From NCBI GenBank assembly GCA_012729785.1, contig JAAYCL010000035.1, positions 1 to 64,000 of the forward strand: a DNA stretch of 64,000 nucleotides, in the 5' to 3' direction. A program made the position numbers and the translations under genes. The first letter of the stretch is position 1. Each line of letters begins with the position of its first letter. Origin of the DNA: Chlamydiota bacterium. GTDB lineage: Bacteria > Auribacterota > Tritonobacteria > UBA1439. Below are positions 24,051 to 32,026 of the stretch, one piece after another. The notes beneath the pieces were generated by a model, which saw nothing but the letters and a program-made list of their open reading frames with translations, was not told where the DNA came from and made no database searches.

Positions 24051-25391
24051 ATGCCCCTCACGGTGCGCGATCTTTGTTTCAGGTACGCCCCGTCCGGGGA
24101 GTTCGTCCTCGACCGGCTGAATCTCGACCTCGCCGCGGGGGAGTGCGCGGCGATCACCGGCCCCAACGGGAGCGGGAAGAGCACGCTCGTCGCGGTCCTC
24201 GCCGGGATCATCCCCGCCTTCGTCAAGGGGGAACTCTCCGGATCGATCGAGGGGCCGGGGCCGGACGCGAGACCCGCGGTCATCCTCCAGAACCCCGAGG
24301 CGCAGATCCTCTGCGACGCGGTGGAGGAGGAGATCTCGTTCTTCATCGCCTATTCCGACGGCCGCGCGAGGCCGGAGCCGGCGGCCGGGATCGCCGAGGC
24401 CGCGGGGCTCGGCGACCTGCGGAGGCGGAAGGTCTATCAGCTCTCCTACGGCGAGAAGCAGCGGCTCGTCGCGGCGTGCGCCCTCTGGTGCGGCGACGCG
24501 CGCCTCATCCTGCTCGACGAGCCGTCGGCGCACCTCGACGACGACGGCGCCGAGCGGCTCTCCCGCCTCCTCGCGCGGCGCAAGGAGGGCGGCTCGTCCA
24601 TCCTCCTCATCGGGCACGACTGCGAACGGCTCGGCGGGCTGATCGACCGCTGGTACGTCCTCGAGGGGGGGCGGCTCGTCGAGACGCGGGAGGGCGGGGG
24701 GCGCCGCGTCGCGCGCGGGAAAGGCCTGGTGCGGGGGGGGCGGGCGTTTTCGGAGCTGTGCGCCGTCGAGGAGATCACCTGGAGGAGCGAGACCGGCGAG
24801 GAGGCGTTCAGGGGCTTCTCCTGCGAGATCCGCAGGGGGGAGCTCTGCGGCCTCACCGGCCCGAACGGCTCCGGGAAGAGCTCCCTCGCGAGGATCCTCT
24901 GCGGCGCGGAGCCGCCCGCGGAGGGGACGGTCCGGTGGGAGGGGAGGGACGCGGACCCCGCCCTCCTGCGGAAACGGGTGGCGATGGTGGGCCAGAACCC
25001 GTTCCACCAGCTGCTCCACAAGTCGGTCGGGGCGAACGTCGAGTCGGCGCGCCGCCGGGCGCCCCGGGGCGCGGCCCTCGCGTTCGAGGAGGCGGTCCGT
25101 CTGCTCTCCGTGGGGCCGCTGCTCCGGCGGGACGTCGAGACGCTGAGCTTCGGGGAGGCGCAGAGGGTCGCGTTTCTCTGCGCGCTGCTCCGGGCGCCGG
25201 AGCTGTTGATCGTGGACGAGCTCTTCGCCGCGCTCGACGCGGCGGGGATCGACGCGTTCGTCGCGGCGCTCTCCGCGATGCGGGGGGCGGGGGCGGGCGC
25301 CCTCCTCATCTCGCACCTCGAGGCGGATATCGCCGCGATCGCCGACAGGGTCATCGCCATCGGATCGGGGGACCATGCACCGCGCGGATAA
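24051..25391 (+). CDS. Fused double ATPase of an ECF-type importer
   Basis: A 446-residue protein with two complete ABC ATPase domains in one chain. Domain 1 has Walker A GPNGSGKST (37-45), signature LSYGEKQR (131-138), Walker B LILLDEP (152-158) and the H-loop IGHD. Domain 2 has Walker A GPNGSGKSS (270-278), signature LSFGEAQR (365-372), Walker B LLIVDE (385-390) and SHLE. Conserved Q-loops appear as ILQNPEAQI and VGQNPFHQL, typical of EcfA/CbiO proteins. Fusion of EcfA1 and EcfA2 is known in some ECF transporters. It overlaps the following S-component gene by 17 bases. Confidence 0.88.
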   Translation: MPLTVRDLCFRYAPSGEFVLDRLNLDLAAGECAAITGPNGSGKSTLVAVLAGIIPAFVKGELSGSIEGPGPDARPAVILQNPEAQILCDAVEEEISFFIAYSDGRARPEPAAGIAEAAGLGDLRRRKVYQLSYGEKQRLVAACALWCGDARLILLDEPSAHLDDDGAERLSRLLARRKEGGSSILLIGHDCERLGGLIDRWYVLEGGRLVETREGGGRRVARGKGLVRGGRAFSELCAVEEITWRSETGEEAFRGFSCEIRRGELCGLTGPNGSGKSSLARILCGAEPPAEGTVRWEGRDADPALLRKRVAMVGQNPFHQLLHKSVGANVESARRRAPRGAALAFEEAVRLLSVGPLLRRDVETLSFGEAQRVAFLCALLRAPELLIVDELFAALDAAGIDAFVAALSAMRGAGAGALLISHLEADIAAIADRVIAIGSGDHAPRG

Positions 25392-25953
25392 TGTCAGGGT
25401 CCTCGTCTACACCACGATCTTCGGCGCGCTCTGGGGGGTCGTCGAGACGCTCCTGGGGACGTATCTCCACCTCTTCAACGTCCCGTTCAAAGGCGCTATA
25501 ATGGCGGCGATCGGCGCGATCGTCCTGTGCGCCGAGCGGCTCTATACCCCCTGTTTCGGCGCGACGCTCTCCACGGGGTTCATCGCGATGGTGCTGAAGT
25601 GCTTCTCCGCCGGGACGGTGAGGATCTGGCCGGTGATCGGGATGGGGGTGGAGACGGTTGTGGCCGAGCTGGTGTTCACCGCGCTGGGCGCGGGGCGGAT
25701 CGGCCTCTTCCTCGCCCCGGTCGTCTGCTGCATGGAGGGGGTCCCCCATATGTTCGTCGTCCAGCGCCTGATCTACGGCGAGGGGGTGTTCGACGCCTAC
25801 CTGAAGGTCGCCGCGAAGATGCAGGCGGCGTTCAACCTGAGGGAAGACCTCTGGGCGATGGTGCTGCTCGTCTGGATCGCGGGCCACCTGGCGATCGGGA
25901 TCGCCGCCGGGGTGTGCGCGATCGGCATCGGGGCCTATCTCCGACGGGAATGA
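25375..25953 (+). CDS. Putative substrate-binding (S) membrane component of the ECF importer
   Basis: A 192-residue integral membrane protein with five or six helices, the size and topology of ECF S-components. The N-terminal half (VYTTIFGALWGVVETLLGTYL) resembles the AxxxA-type helix that docks on EcfT. It matches none of the vitamin- or Ni/Co-specific S families I know, and lacks the N-terminal Met-His motif of CbiM. Cysteine and methionine residues in helices (VVCCMEGVPHMF) could line a metal or oxyanion site. It overlaps both the ATPase gene and, by ATGA, the T-component gene, so the subunits are made together. Confidence 0.65.
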   Translation: MHRADNVRVLVYTTIFGALWGVVETLLGTYLHLFNVPFKGAIMAAIGAIVLCAERLYTPCFGATLSTGFIAMVLKCFSAGTVRIWPVIGMGVETVVAELVFTALGAGRIGLFLAPVVCCMEGVPHMFVVQRLIYGEGVFDAYLKVAAKMQAAFNLREDLWAMVLLVWIAGHLAIGIAAGVCAIGIGAYLRRE

Positions 25954-26561
25954 ACAAGCTCGCGCTCGCATTCGCGTCTGTCTGTTTCGGGAGCTCGCTT
26001 CTCGCGGCCGATGCCCGCGTGCGGCTCGCAACCGGGGGCCTTCTCATTCTCGCCGCGGCGTTCGCGGACCGCCGCTCCCTCACCGCGTTCGGCTCCTGGA
26101 AACTCTGGCTCTTCCCGCTGCTCTTCATCGTCGCGTCGCCCCTCTTCCTCGGCGAGCCCCGAACCTCGCTCCTGGGCCTCCCGTACTCCCCGGAGCAGCT
26201 TGGCCGGGGCGCCCTGTTCCTGTTCCACGCCTACTGCTTCGTGGTCTTCGGGGCCCTCGTCTCGGGGGCGTTCTCCCTCCGGGAGGTGATGCGCGCCTCG
26301 GAACGTCTCGGGATGGGCGGGGTGGGCCTGCGGGTCGCGCTCGGCCCGGCGGCGGCGAAGATCGTGAGCCGCATGGTCCGCGAGACGTGGGCCACGTACC
26401 GGATGGAGAGGCCGTCGCTCCTCCCCGCGGCGCGCGACTGCCTCATCCTGTTCGGCGCGATCGCGAGGAACACCGCCTTGATCGCGGAGCGGATCTCGAT
26501 CCTCTTCTACCTCAGAAACGTGCGCGTCGGGGCCGCGGGCAGGGGCGGGAGGGGGCGATGA
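25950..26561 (+). CDS. Putative transmembrane coupling (T) component of the ECF importer
   Basis: A 203-residue membrane protein with four or five helices: an N-terminal pair (ALAFASVCFGSSLLA, LATGGLLILAAAFA), a central LWLFPLLFIVASPLFL and FLFHAYCFVVFGALVSG. A cytoplasmic segment LREVMRASERLGMGG is where EcfT/CbiQ proteins place their ATPase-coupling helices. Canonical ARG motifs are not exact, so this is a divergent CbiQ-like protein. Position between the S-component and DUF364 genes, with ATGA overlaps at both ends, supports the assignment. Confidence 0.65.
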   Translation: MNKLALAFASVCFGSSLLAADARVRLATGGLLILAAAFADRRSLTAFGSWKLWLFPLLFIVASPLFLGEPRTSLLGLPYSPEQLGRGALFLFHAYCFVVFGALVSGAFSLREVMRASERLGMGGVGLRVALGPAAAKIVSRMVRETWATYRMERPSLLPAARDCLILFGAIARNTALIAERISILFYLRNVRVGAAGRGGRGR

Positions 26562-27355
26562 GGGATCTCGGGATCCTGGAGGAGATCTGGAACGGCCTCG
26601 ACGAGGGACTGATCCTCGAGGATCTGTCCATATTCCTGCACTGGATCGTCACGAAGTCGCGGCGCTACGCCTTCTCCCATCTCTTCCAGGGGATGCCGGA
26701 CCCGGATCCGCGGCCTCACCGGGAGACGTGCCTGAAGGGGCTGCTCGGGAAACCGGTCAGGAAGATCGTCCCGGAACTGCTCGGCAGCGGCGACACCCTC
26801 AGGGAGTCGACCGGGATCTCCTGCCTCAACAGCGCGCTCCCGGTCCCGGAAGACGCCGTCGAGGGAAACGCCGTCGAGCCGTTCCTGGAGCGCGCGCGGC
26901 GGATGAAGACCTGCTTCATCGGCCATTTCCCCGACGCCGACCGGTGGCGGCGCGAGGGGTACCCGGTCGACGTCATCGAGCTCTTCCCCGAGCCGGGGGA
27001 TATCCATTGGAACGATTCGCACGCCGCCCTGGCGGCCGCGGAACTCGTCTTCATCACCGGCCTCACCTTGACGAACGGCACGTTCCCGGAGGTGATCCGG
27101 CGCACCCCGAACGCCCGGCACCGGGTGCTGATGGGGCCGACCGTTCCCCTCTCGCCGGTCTTCTTCGCGCACGGGATCGACCTCGTCGGCTCCTCGGTCA
27201 TCCTCGACATCCGACGGGCGCTCGACTGGTGCCGGTGGGGCGCGGGGAGCTGCATCTTCGAGCCGGAGGGGGTCATCCGCCGGGTGAACCTGTTCCGCGA
27301 TCCCGGGCTCAGGGAGGCCGTGACGGGGGGAGAGGCGTCGAGAAAGGCGGTTTGA
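26558..27355 (+). CDS. DUF364 (putative heavy-metal chelation domain) protein
   Basis: A 265-residue cytoplasmic protein. The N-terminal part matches DUF4213 and the C-terminal part DUF364: IGHFPDADRWRREGYPVDVIELFPEPGDIH, VFITGLTLTNGTFPEVIRR and RHRVLMGPTVPLSPVFFAHGIDLVGSSVI. The family has an enolase-like plus Rossmann-like fold and is annotated as a putative heavy-metal chelation domain, with no proven reaction. Its place in a ModE-linked import operon, between the T-component and XdhC genes, suggests handling of the imported metal or release from its carrier. Translationally coupled to the upstream gene. Confidence 0.82.
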   Translation: MRDLGILEEIWNGLDEGLILEDLSIFLHWIVTKSRRYAFSHLFQGMPDPDPRPHRETCLKGLLGKPVRKIVPELLGSGDTLRESTGISCLNSALPVPEDAVEGNAVEPFLERARRMKTCFIGHFPDADRWRREGYPVDVIELFPEPGDIHWNDSHAALAAAELVFITGLTLTNGTFPEVIRRTPNARHRVLMGPTVPLSPVFFAHGIDLVGSSVILDIRRALDWCRWGAGSCIFEPEGVIRRVNLFRDPGLREAVTGGEASRKAV

Positions 27356-27357
27356 GT

Positions 27358-28185
27358 ATGTGGCTGAAGAAGGTCAACGACTGGAAGGCGCAGGGGATCC
27401 CCTGCGCCATGCTCACCATCGTCCAGGCGGAGGGGCCGACCCCGCGCGGGGTGGGGTCCAAGATGGCGGTGAACCTGCACGGCGACAGCGCGGGGTCGAT
27501 CGGCGGGGGGCCGGTGGAGCATCTGGGCCTCGAGGAGGCGAAGAAGGCCATCCGGGACAACCGATGCCGGACGCTGAAATTCTCCCTGCGCGGGGACGAG
27601 TGGCAGGTCACGGAGGAGAAGAAGGTGCGGGGGCTGTGCGGTGGCGCCCTCACCGTCTTCATCGAGCCGATCGTGCCCCGGCACGAGGTCGTCGTCTTCG
27701 GGGCGGGCCACATCGGGGAGAAGCTCGCGGCGTTGTGCGCGGTGTTGAATCTCCCCTGCCGCGTCTACGACAATCGAAAGGATCGTCTCACCGCCGCGCG
27801 CTTTCCGCACGCGCGGAAGCTCATCCACGGCCGTTACGAGGAGCTCGCGAAGAAGATCCCCCTCTCCGCGTCGAGCTACTGCGTCATCGTGACGCACGGC
27901 CACGAGCACGACGAGGAGTGTCTCGAGCTGCTGCTGCAGAACAGGGAGATCCCGTATATCGGCATGATCGGGAGCGCGGCCAAGGTGAAGATACTTGTCG
28001 ACCGCATCCGGTCCCGGGGCACGGAGGTCGACGGCCGGCTCTACAGCCCGGTGGGGCTGAAGATCGGCAGCCATCTGCCGGAGGAGATCGCCCTCTCCAT
28101 CATGGCCGAGATCATGCTGCTCTCCGGGGGGGGATCCGGGGAGCATTACCGAATCAGGTGGCACGAGACGGCGAAGGAACGATGA
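27358..28185 (+). CDS. xdhC: XdhC/CoxI-family protein
   Basis: A 275-residue protein with the XdhC_CoxI N-terminal domain (AMLTIVQAEGPTPRGVGSKMAV, GSIGGGPVEHLGLEEAKKA, GLCGGALTVFIEPI) and the XdhC Rossmann domain (VVVFGAGHIGEKLAALC ... IPYIGMIGSAAKVK). Characterised XdhC binds molybdenum cofactor and delivers it, in sulfurated form, to xanthine dehydrogenase-type enzymes. No molybdenum hydroxylase gene is in the window. Its presence here is independent support for a Mo or W theme in this operon. It overlaps the next gene by ATGA. Confidence 0.9.
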   Translation: MWLKKVNDWKAQGIPCAMLTIVQAEGPTPRGVGSKMAVNLHGDSAGSIGGGPVEHLGLEEAKKAIRDNRCRTLKFSLRGDEWQVTEEKKVRGLCGGALTVFIEPIVPRHEVVVFGAGHIGEKLAALCAVLNLPCRVYDNRKDRLTAARFPHARKLIHGRYEELAKKIPLSASSYCVIVTHGHEHDEECLELLLQNREIPYIGMIGSAAKVKILVDRIRSRGTEVDGRLYSPVGLKIGSHLPEEIALSIMAEIMLLSGGGSGEHYRIRWHETAKER

Positions 28186-28778
28186 GCCCGCGGAAGAAGA
28201 ACATCCTCGTCACGGGCCCCCCCGGGGCGGGGAAGACGACGCTGGTGGAGGCGGTGGTCCGGTCGCTCGGGGTGCGGCCCGGCGGGTACGTCACGAAGGC
28301 GTTCCCCGCGCGCGGGAGGAAGATCCGGTGTGAGATAGAGGCGTTGACGCCCGGGGTGCGCAGGAGGAGGGGGGTAATCGCATCCGTCGACGCGCCGGGG
28401 GCGTTCCGCGTCTGCGGCATGGGGGTGGACGCGGCGGAGATCGAGGCGGTGGGGGCCGCGGCGCTGGAGAACGCGGCGGGCTCGTCGCCGCTCATCGTGA
28501 TGGACGAGATCGGGCAGATGGAGATCGCGAGCCCCCGCTTCCAGGAGGCGGTCATCGCATGCCTGGATTCCGCGACGCCGGTGCTGGGGGTGATCAAGAC
28601 GGCGCGCGGTCCGTTCGTGGACCGCATCAAGGCGCGGCCCGACATCGAGCTGGTGGAGCTGACGGAGGAGAATCGCGGCGCCGCGCGGGAGCGGGTGCGG
28701 GGGCTGCTCGCCGCCCTGGCCGGCCCCGGCGGGAGCGGGTGCGGGGCGCCGCGCGACACGGGGGAGACGGTATGTTGA
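28182..28778 (+). CDS. THEP1-like nucleoside-triphosphatase
   Basis: A 198-residue P-loop protein. Walker A is TGPPGAGKTTLVEAV, and Walker B with the THEP1 signature is LIVMDEIGQMEI. The closing strand TPVLGVIKTARGPFVDRIK also matches the family. THEP1 proteins hydrolyse NTPs in vitro and have no clear cellular role; their fold resembles the GTPase MobB used in molybdenum-cofactor synthesis. Within this operon a role in metal or cofactor processing is plausible. Stop and start codons overlap with both neighbours. Confidence 0.82.
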   Translation: MSPRKKNILVTGPPGAGKTTLVEAVVRSLGVRPGGYVTKAFPARGRKIRCEIEALTPGVRRRRGVIASVDAPGAFRVCGMGVDAAEIEAVGAAALENAAGSSPLIVMDEIGQMEIASPRFQEAVIACLDSATPVLGVIKTARGPFVDRIKARPDIELVELTEENRGAARERVRGLLAALAGPGGSGCGAPRDTGETVC

Positions 28779-29398
28779 CCATGCTCTGCAAAGGCGGCCC
28801 GCTGATGATCCCGATCATCCTCGGGTCGGTCGTTGGGTGGGCGATCGTCATCGAGCGGCTCTGGGTCTTTCGGCGCGTGCGCGAGGACGCGTTCGAATTC
28901 GTGCAGGAGGTGTTCCGGGATATCAGGAAGGGGAGGACCGACCTTGCGCTCGAGCGCTGCCGCCAACTCGGCGCGAATCCGCTGGCCGCCGTCTTCAGGA
29001 TCGGGATCGCGCGGGCGTCGCTCCCCCCCGACCGGCTCGAGAGGGTCATCGAGCAGGCCGGGAACAACCAGGTTATGCGGTTGGAGCGGCGCCTCGGGGC
29101 GCTCGTGGCGATCATCGGCGTCGAGCCGCTCCTCGGGTTTCTGGGGACCATCACGGGACTGATCCGCGCGTTCATGTCGTGGGAACGCGCGGGGGCGCAG
29201 GTGACGGTCAGCGTGCTCGCCGCGGGGATGTACGAGGCGATGCTCACCACGGCGGCGGGCCTGATCGTGGCGATCCCGCTCTACCTCTTCTACGCCTACT
29301 TCGTGAGCCGCATCGCGAACCTCTCCAACGCCCTCACCAACCACTGCATCCAGCTGGTCGAGGCGCTCTCGGAGACGCGGCAGGAGGGGAAACCGTGA
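28772..29398 (+). CDS. exbB: ExbB/TolQ/MotA-family proton channel protein
   Basis: A 208-residue three-helix membrane protein: TM1 MIPIILGSVVGWAIVIERLW, TM2 LVAIIGVEPLLGFLGTITGLI with the conserved Gly-rich and polar core, and TM3 AMLTTAAGLIVAIPLYLFYAYF. With ExbD it forms the proton-driven motor for TonB. Its location inside the receptor/importer operon indicates a dedicated motor rather than a general one. It overlaps exbD by GTGA. Confidence 0.9.
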   Translation: MLTMLCKGGPLMIPIILGSVVGWAIVIERLWVFRRVREDAFEFVQEVFRDIRKGRTDLALERCRQLGANPLAAVFRIGIARASLPPDRLERVIEQAGNNQVMRLERRLGALVAIIGVEPLLGFLGTITGLIRAFMSWERAGAQVTVSVLAAGMYEAMLTTAAGLIVAIPLYLFYAYFVSRIANLSNALTNHCIQLVEALSETRQEGKP

Positions 29399-29829
29399 AG
29401 ATCGCCGGGAGGAGACAACGCCTGGTGGCGCTCGAGTCGGTCGCGATGACCGACATCGTGCTCAACCTGTTCATATTCTTCTTCATCTCGTTCAGTCTGC
29501 TCTACACCCTCAACGCCGACCGGGCGCACGCCATCAGGATCGTGTTGCCCGCCGCGGAGAGTGCCGCCCCGCCCCCGGAGGCCCCGGAGGCGCGCGTGAC
29601 GGTGACCCAATCGGGGGAGCTGTACCTGGACGGGGAGCGGATCGGGGAGGAGGCGCTGGGCGGCGAGATCGCCCTGAGGAAGTCGGCGGATCCCGATCTG
29701 CGGATCTCCCTCCGCGCCGACAGGCAGGCGCCGTTTCAGGAGGCGGTCCGCGTCCTGTCGATCGTCTCGGCGTGCCGGGTGCGCGCGCTCGATATCGCCG
29801 TCGTGAAGGAAGGGGACGCCGACCGCTGA
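29395..29829 (+). CDS. exbD: ExbD/TolR-family proton channel protein
   Basis: A 144-residue protein starting at GTG 29395. The single transmembrane helix carries the essential Asp (AMTDIVLNLFIFFFISFSLL), followed by the periplasmic alpha/beta domain (VTVTQSGELYLDGERI ... DPDLRISLRADRQAPFQEAVRVLS). It completes the ExbBD motor and is the last gene of the operon begun by the receptor. Confidence 0.9.
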   Translation: MKIAGRRQRLVALESVAMTDIVLNLFIFFFISFSLLYTLNADRAHAIRIVLPAAESAAPPPEAPEARVTVTQSGELYLDGERIGEEALGGEIALRKSADPDLRISLRADRQAPFQEAVRVLSIVSACRVRALDIAVVKEGDADR

Positions 29830-29846
29830 CGGGCGCGCCGCCCCCC

Positions 29847-30161
29847 TCAGAGCCCCTCGAGGTCCTTCTCCCCGAGCCCCTGCCCGGGTCTTCCGTCCCG
29901 GCGCGCCCTGACCTCCCTCCCCTCGAAGACGATCAGCGTCGGCACCACCTCGACGCCGTACGTTTCCCAGAGCGGGTTCTCGAGATCGTCGAGAACCACC
30001 GTGAGGCAGCCGCGCCCCCCCGCCTTGGCCGCGGCGAACGCATCGAAACGGGGGCGGAACGCGCGGCAGTACGGGCAGGCGCTCATCACGAAGAGCACGA
30101 CGGTTTTCCCCCCCGCCGCGAGGTGGGGGGCCAGCGACGACGGATTCAGGAGCGTCTGCAT
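29847..30161 (-). CDS. Thioredoxin-fold protein
   Basis: A 104-residue protein with active site A-C29-P-Y-C32 and cis-Pro in VEVVPTLIVFEG. The CPYC motif is typical of glutaredoxins, but the size and strand order fit a thioredoxin fold. No signal peptide. It lies 21 bp downstream of cstA on the same strand and convergent with exbD. Confidence 0.78.
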   Translation of the reverse strand: MQTLLNPSSLAPHLAAGGKTVVLFVMSACPYCRAFRPRFDAFAAAKAGGRGCLTVVLDDLENPLWETYGVEVVPTLIVFEGREVRARRDGRPGQGLGEKDLEGL

Positions 30162-30182
30162 GGTTCGATCGCGGCGCCGGCG

Positions 30183-31802
30183 TCAGGCGCGCAGGGCCCT
30201 CGCGGTCTCGCGGACCAGCAGGAGCGCCATCAGGAGCAAAACCGCGGCGATGAGCCCGATCACGGACAGGCGGTACCTGCCGATGAGAAGGACGAGCGCC
30301 CAGACGGTCATGACGATCATGAACGCCATCGGAACGAGCACGATGCCGGTCCGCTTTCCTCCTTTCTTCAGCCAGAGGGTGATGACGAGGAGCGTGAGCG
30401 CCGCGAGGAGCTGGTTGGAGGCGCCGAAGGCGGGCCAGATGACCTTCCACGCCGGGACGGGGTTCCCCTGCGCGTCGCGGAGCGTGATGAGGACGAAGAT
30501 CGCGGGAAGGACGAGCGTGGCGAGGGTGGACCAGTAGCGCGTCTTCACGCCGGCGAGGCCGAAGAACTCCTCGAAGATGTACCGGCCGAGGCGCGTCGCG
30601 GTGTCGAGCGTGGTGAGGATGAAGGTTGAGAGGGCGAGGAGTCCGAACGAGTAGCCGATCCTCTGCGGGACGCGGAGGAGCGCGAGGAAGCGGCTGATGC
30701 CGGTCGCGTAGATCTCGAGCGGCGGCTTCCCCGCGAGGGCGTCGTGTCGCGAGATCATGATGACCGTGGCGAGGGCGATGACGGCGATGACCCCCTCGAC
30801 GAGCATCGCCCCGTAGCCGACGAGCCGCGCGTCCGATTCGCGGTCGAGCTGCTTCGACGACGTCCCCGAGGCGACGATGGAGTGGAACCCCGAGCAGGCG
30901 CCGCAGGCGACCGTGATGAAGAGGATCGGGAAGAGCGACCCGAGCTCCGGCGCGGTCCAGTCGACGAAGGCGGGGAAGCTCGCGGGGAAGGCGCCGAAAG
31001 AGATGCCGACGAGGCCGCCCAAAACGGAGGCGTAGAGCAGGAACGAGGAGAGGTAGTCGCGGGGCTGGAGGAGGACCCAGACGGGGGTCGTGGAGGCGAC
31101 GAAGCAATAGACGATGAGGAGGACGGCCCAGACCTTGACCGGGTCGCCGCCGGTGAGGGAGCGGACCGACTCCGCCTGGAGCGGGATGCGCTGGCCGACC
31201 CAGACCGCGAGGAAGACGAGCGGCACGAAGACGAGCGATGCGGCGAGCACGGTGAGCCGCAGCCGATAAACGCAGAGGCCGAAGCCGATCGCGAGGGCGA
31301 TGAAGATGATCGAGGAGACGGCGACCCCGCCGTCCATCGCGAAGGTGGCCGAGGTGAGATCGGTGAAGACGATCAACACATAGACCAGCGTCAGCCAGAT
31401 GAAGGAGAGGAAGAGCTTGTAGGCGAGGGGGGACATATATTCCCTCGCGATCTCCGCGATCGAGCGCGCCCGGTGGCGGATGGAGACGAAGAGCGTCGCG
31501 AAGTCGTGCACCCCGCCGATGAGGATCGAGCCCGCCACGATCCAGACGAGGGCCGGGAGCCAGCCGAAGGCGGTCGCCGCGATGATCGGGCCCACGATCG
31601 GCCCCGCCCCGGCGATCGACGAGAAGTGGTGGCCGAGGAGGACCGCCCGGTTGGCGGGCACCCGGTCCACCCCGTCGTAGTCGGTGTGCGCCGGGGTCGG
31701 GCGCGTGTTGTCGATCCCGAAGAAGCGGGCGAGGAAGCGGCCGTAGACAAGGTACGCCGCCGCGAAGGCGACGACCGCGGAGAGGAAGACGACTGTCAGC
31801 AT
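30183..31802 (-). CDS. cstA: Carbon starvation protein CstA (peptide/pyruvate transporter family)
   Basis: A 539-residue integral membrane protein with about 14-16 helices. The family signature is clear at the N-terminus: YGRFLARFFGIDNTRPTPAHT, then YDGVDRVPANRAVLLGHHFSSIAGAGPIVGP broken at helix ends. It is at the short end of the family (E. coli CstA is about 700), resembling the shorter versions common in anaerobes. Members import peptides or pyruvate. An ACGGAG site precedes ATG 31802, and TATACT (31830-31825) is a likely -10. Confidence 0.92.
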   Translation of the reverse strand: MLTVVFLSAVVAFAAAYLVYGRFLARFFGIDNTRPTPAHTDYDGVDRVPANRAVLLGHHFSSIAGAGPIVGPIIAATAFGWLPALVWIVAGSILIGGVHDFATLFVSIRHRARSIAEIAREYMSPLAYKLFLSFIWLTLVYVLIVFTDLTSATFAMDGGVAVSSIIFIALAIGFGLCVYRLRLTVLAASLVFVPLVFLAVWVGQRIPLQAESVRSLTGGDPVKVWAVLLIVYCFVASTTPVWVLLQPRDYLSSFLLYASVLGGLVGISFGAFPASFPAFVDWTAPELGSLFPILFITVACGACSGFHSIVASGTSSKQLDRESDARLVGYGAMLVEGVIAVIALATVIMISRHDALAGKPPLEIYATGISRFLALLRVPQRIGYSFGLLALSTFILTTLDTATRLGRYIFEEFFGLAGVKTRYWSTLATLVLPAIFVLITLRDAQGNPVPAWKVIWPAFGASNQLLAALTLLVITLWLKKGGKRTGIVLVPMAFMIVMTVWALVLLIGRYRLSVIGLIAAVLLLMALLLVRETARALRA

Positions 31803-32026
31803 CGGGCGGCTCCGTAAAAATACCAGTATAGCACGGAACGAGGGGGAGGAGCGGGGTGTAGCTTCTCGGGAAAGTCGGGGCTCACGGGCGTGTCGCAGCC
31901 GTCATTCCCCCCTCCGGCGGCAGGCCCGGCCTCTTGCTCCTGAAGGGCGCGGCTCCGGGCGCAGCGCGTCAGGATCGCGTCATCCGCGACGACCCCGCGG
32001 CCGCACCTGAGCGCCGAAATCCGACG
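31803..32026. other. Intergenic region without identifiable gene
   Basis: These 224 bp separate rmuC from cstA on the minus strand. They hold the probable cstA -10 (31825-31830). No conserved open frame or structured RNA is apparent. Confidence 0.5.

Noticed and set aside
22938-25376. Long minus-strand open frame of over 800 codons opposite the receptor and ATPase genes
   Set aside because: It is the antisense of genes with clear plus-strand domains. High-GC codon bias creates such long frames, and its translation is low-complexity Arg/Pro/Glu-rich.
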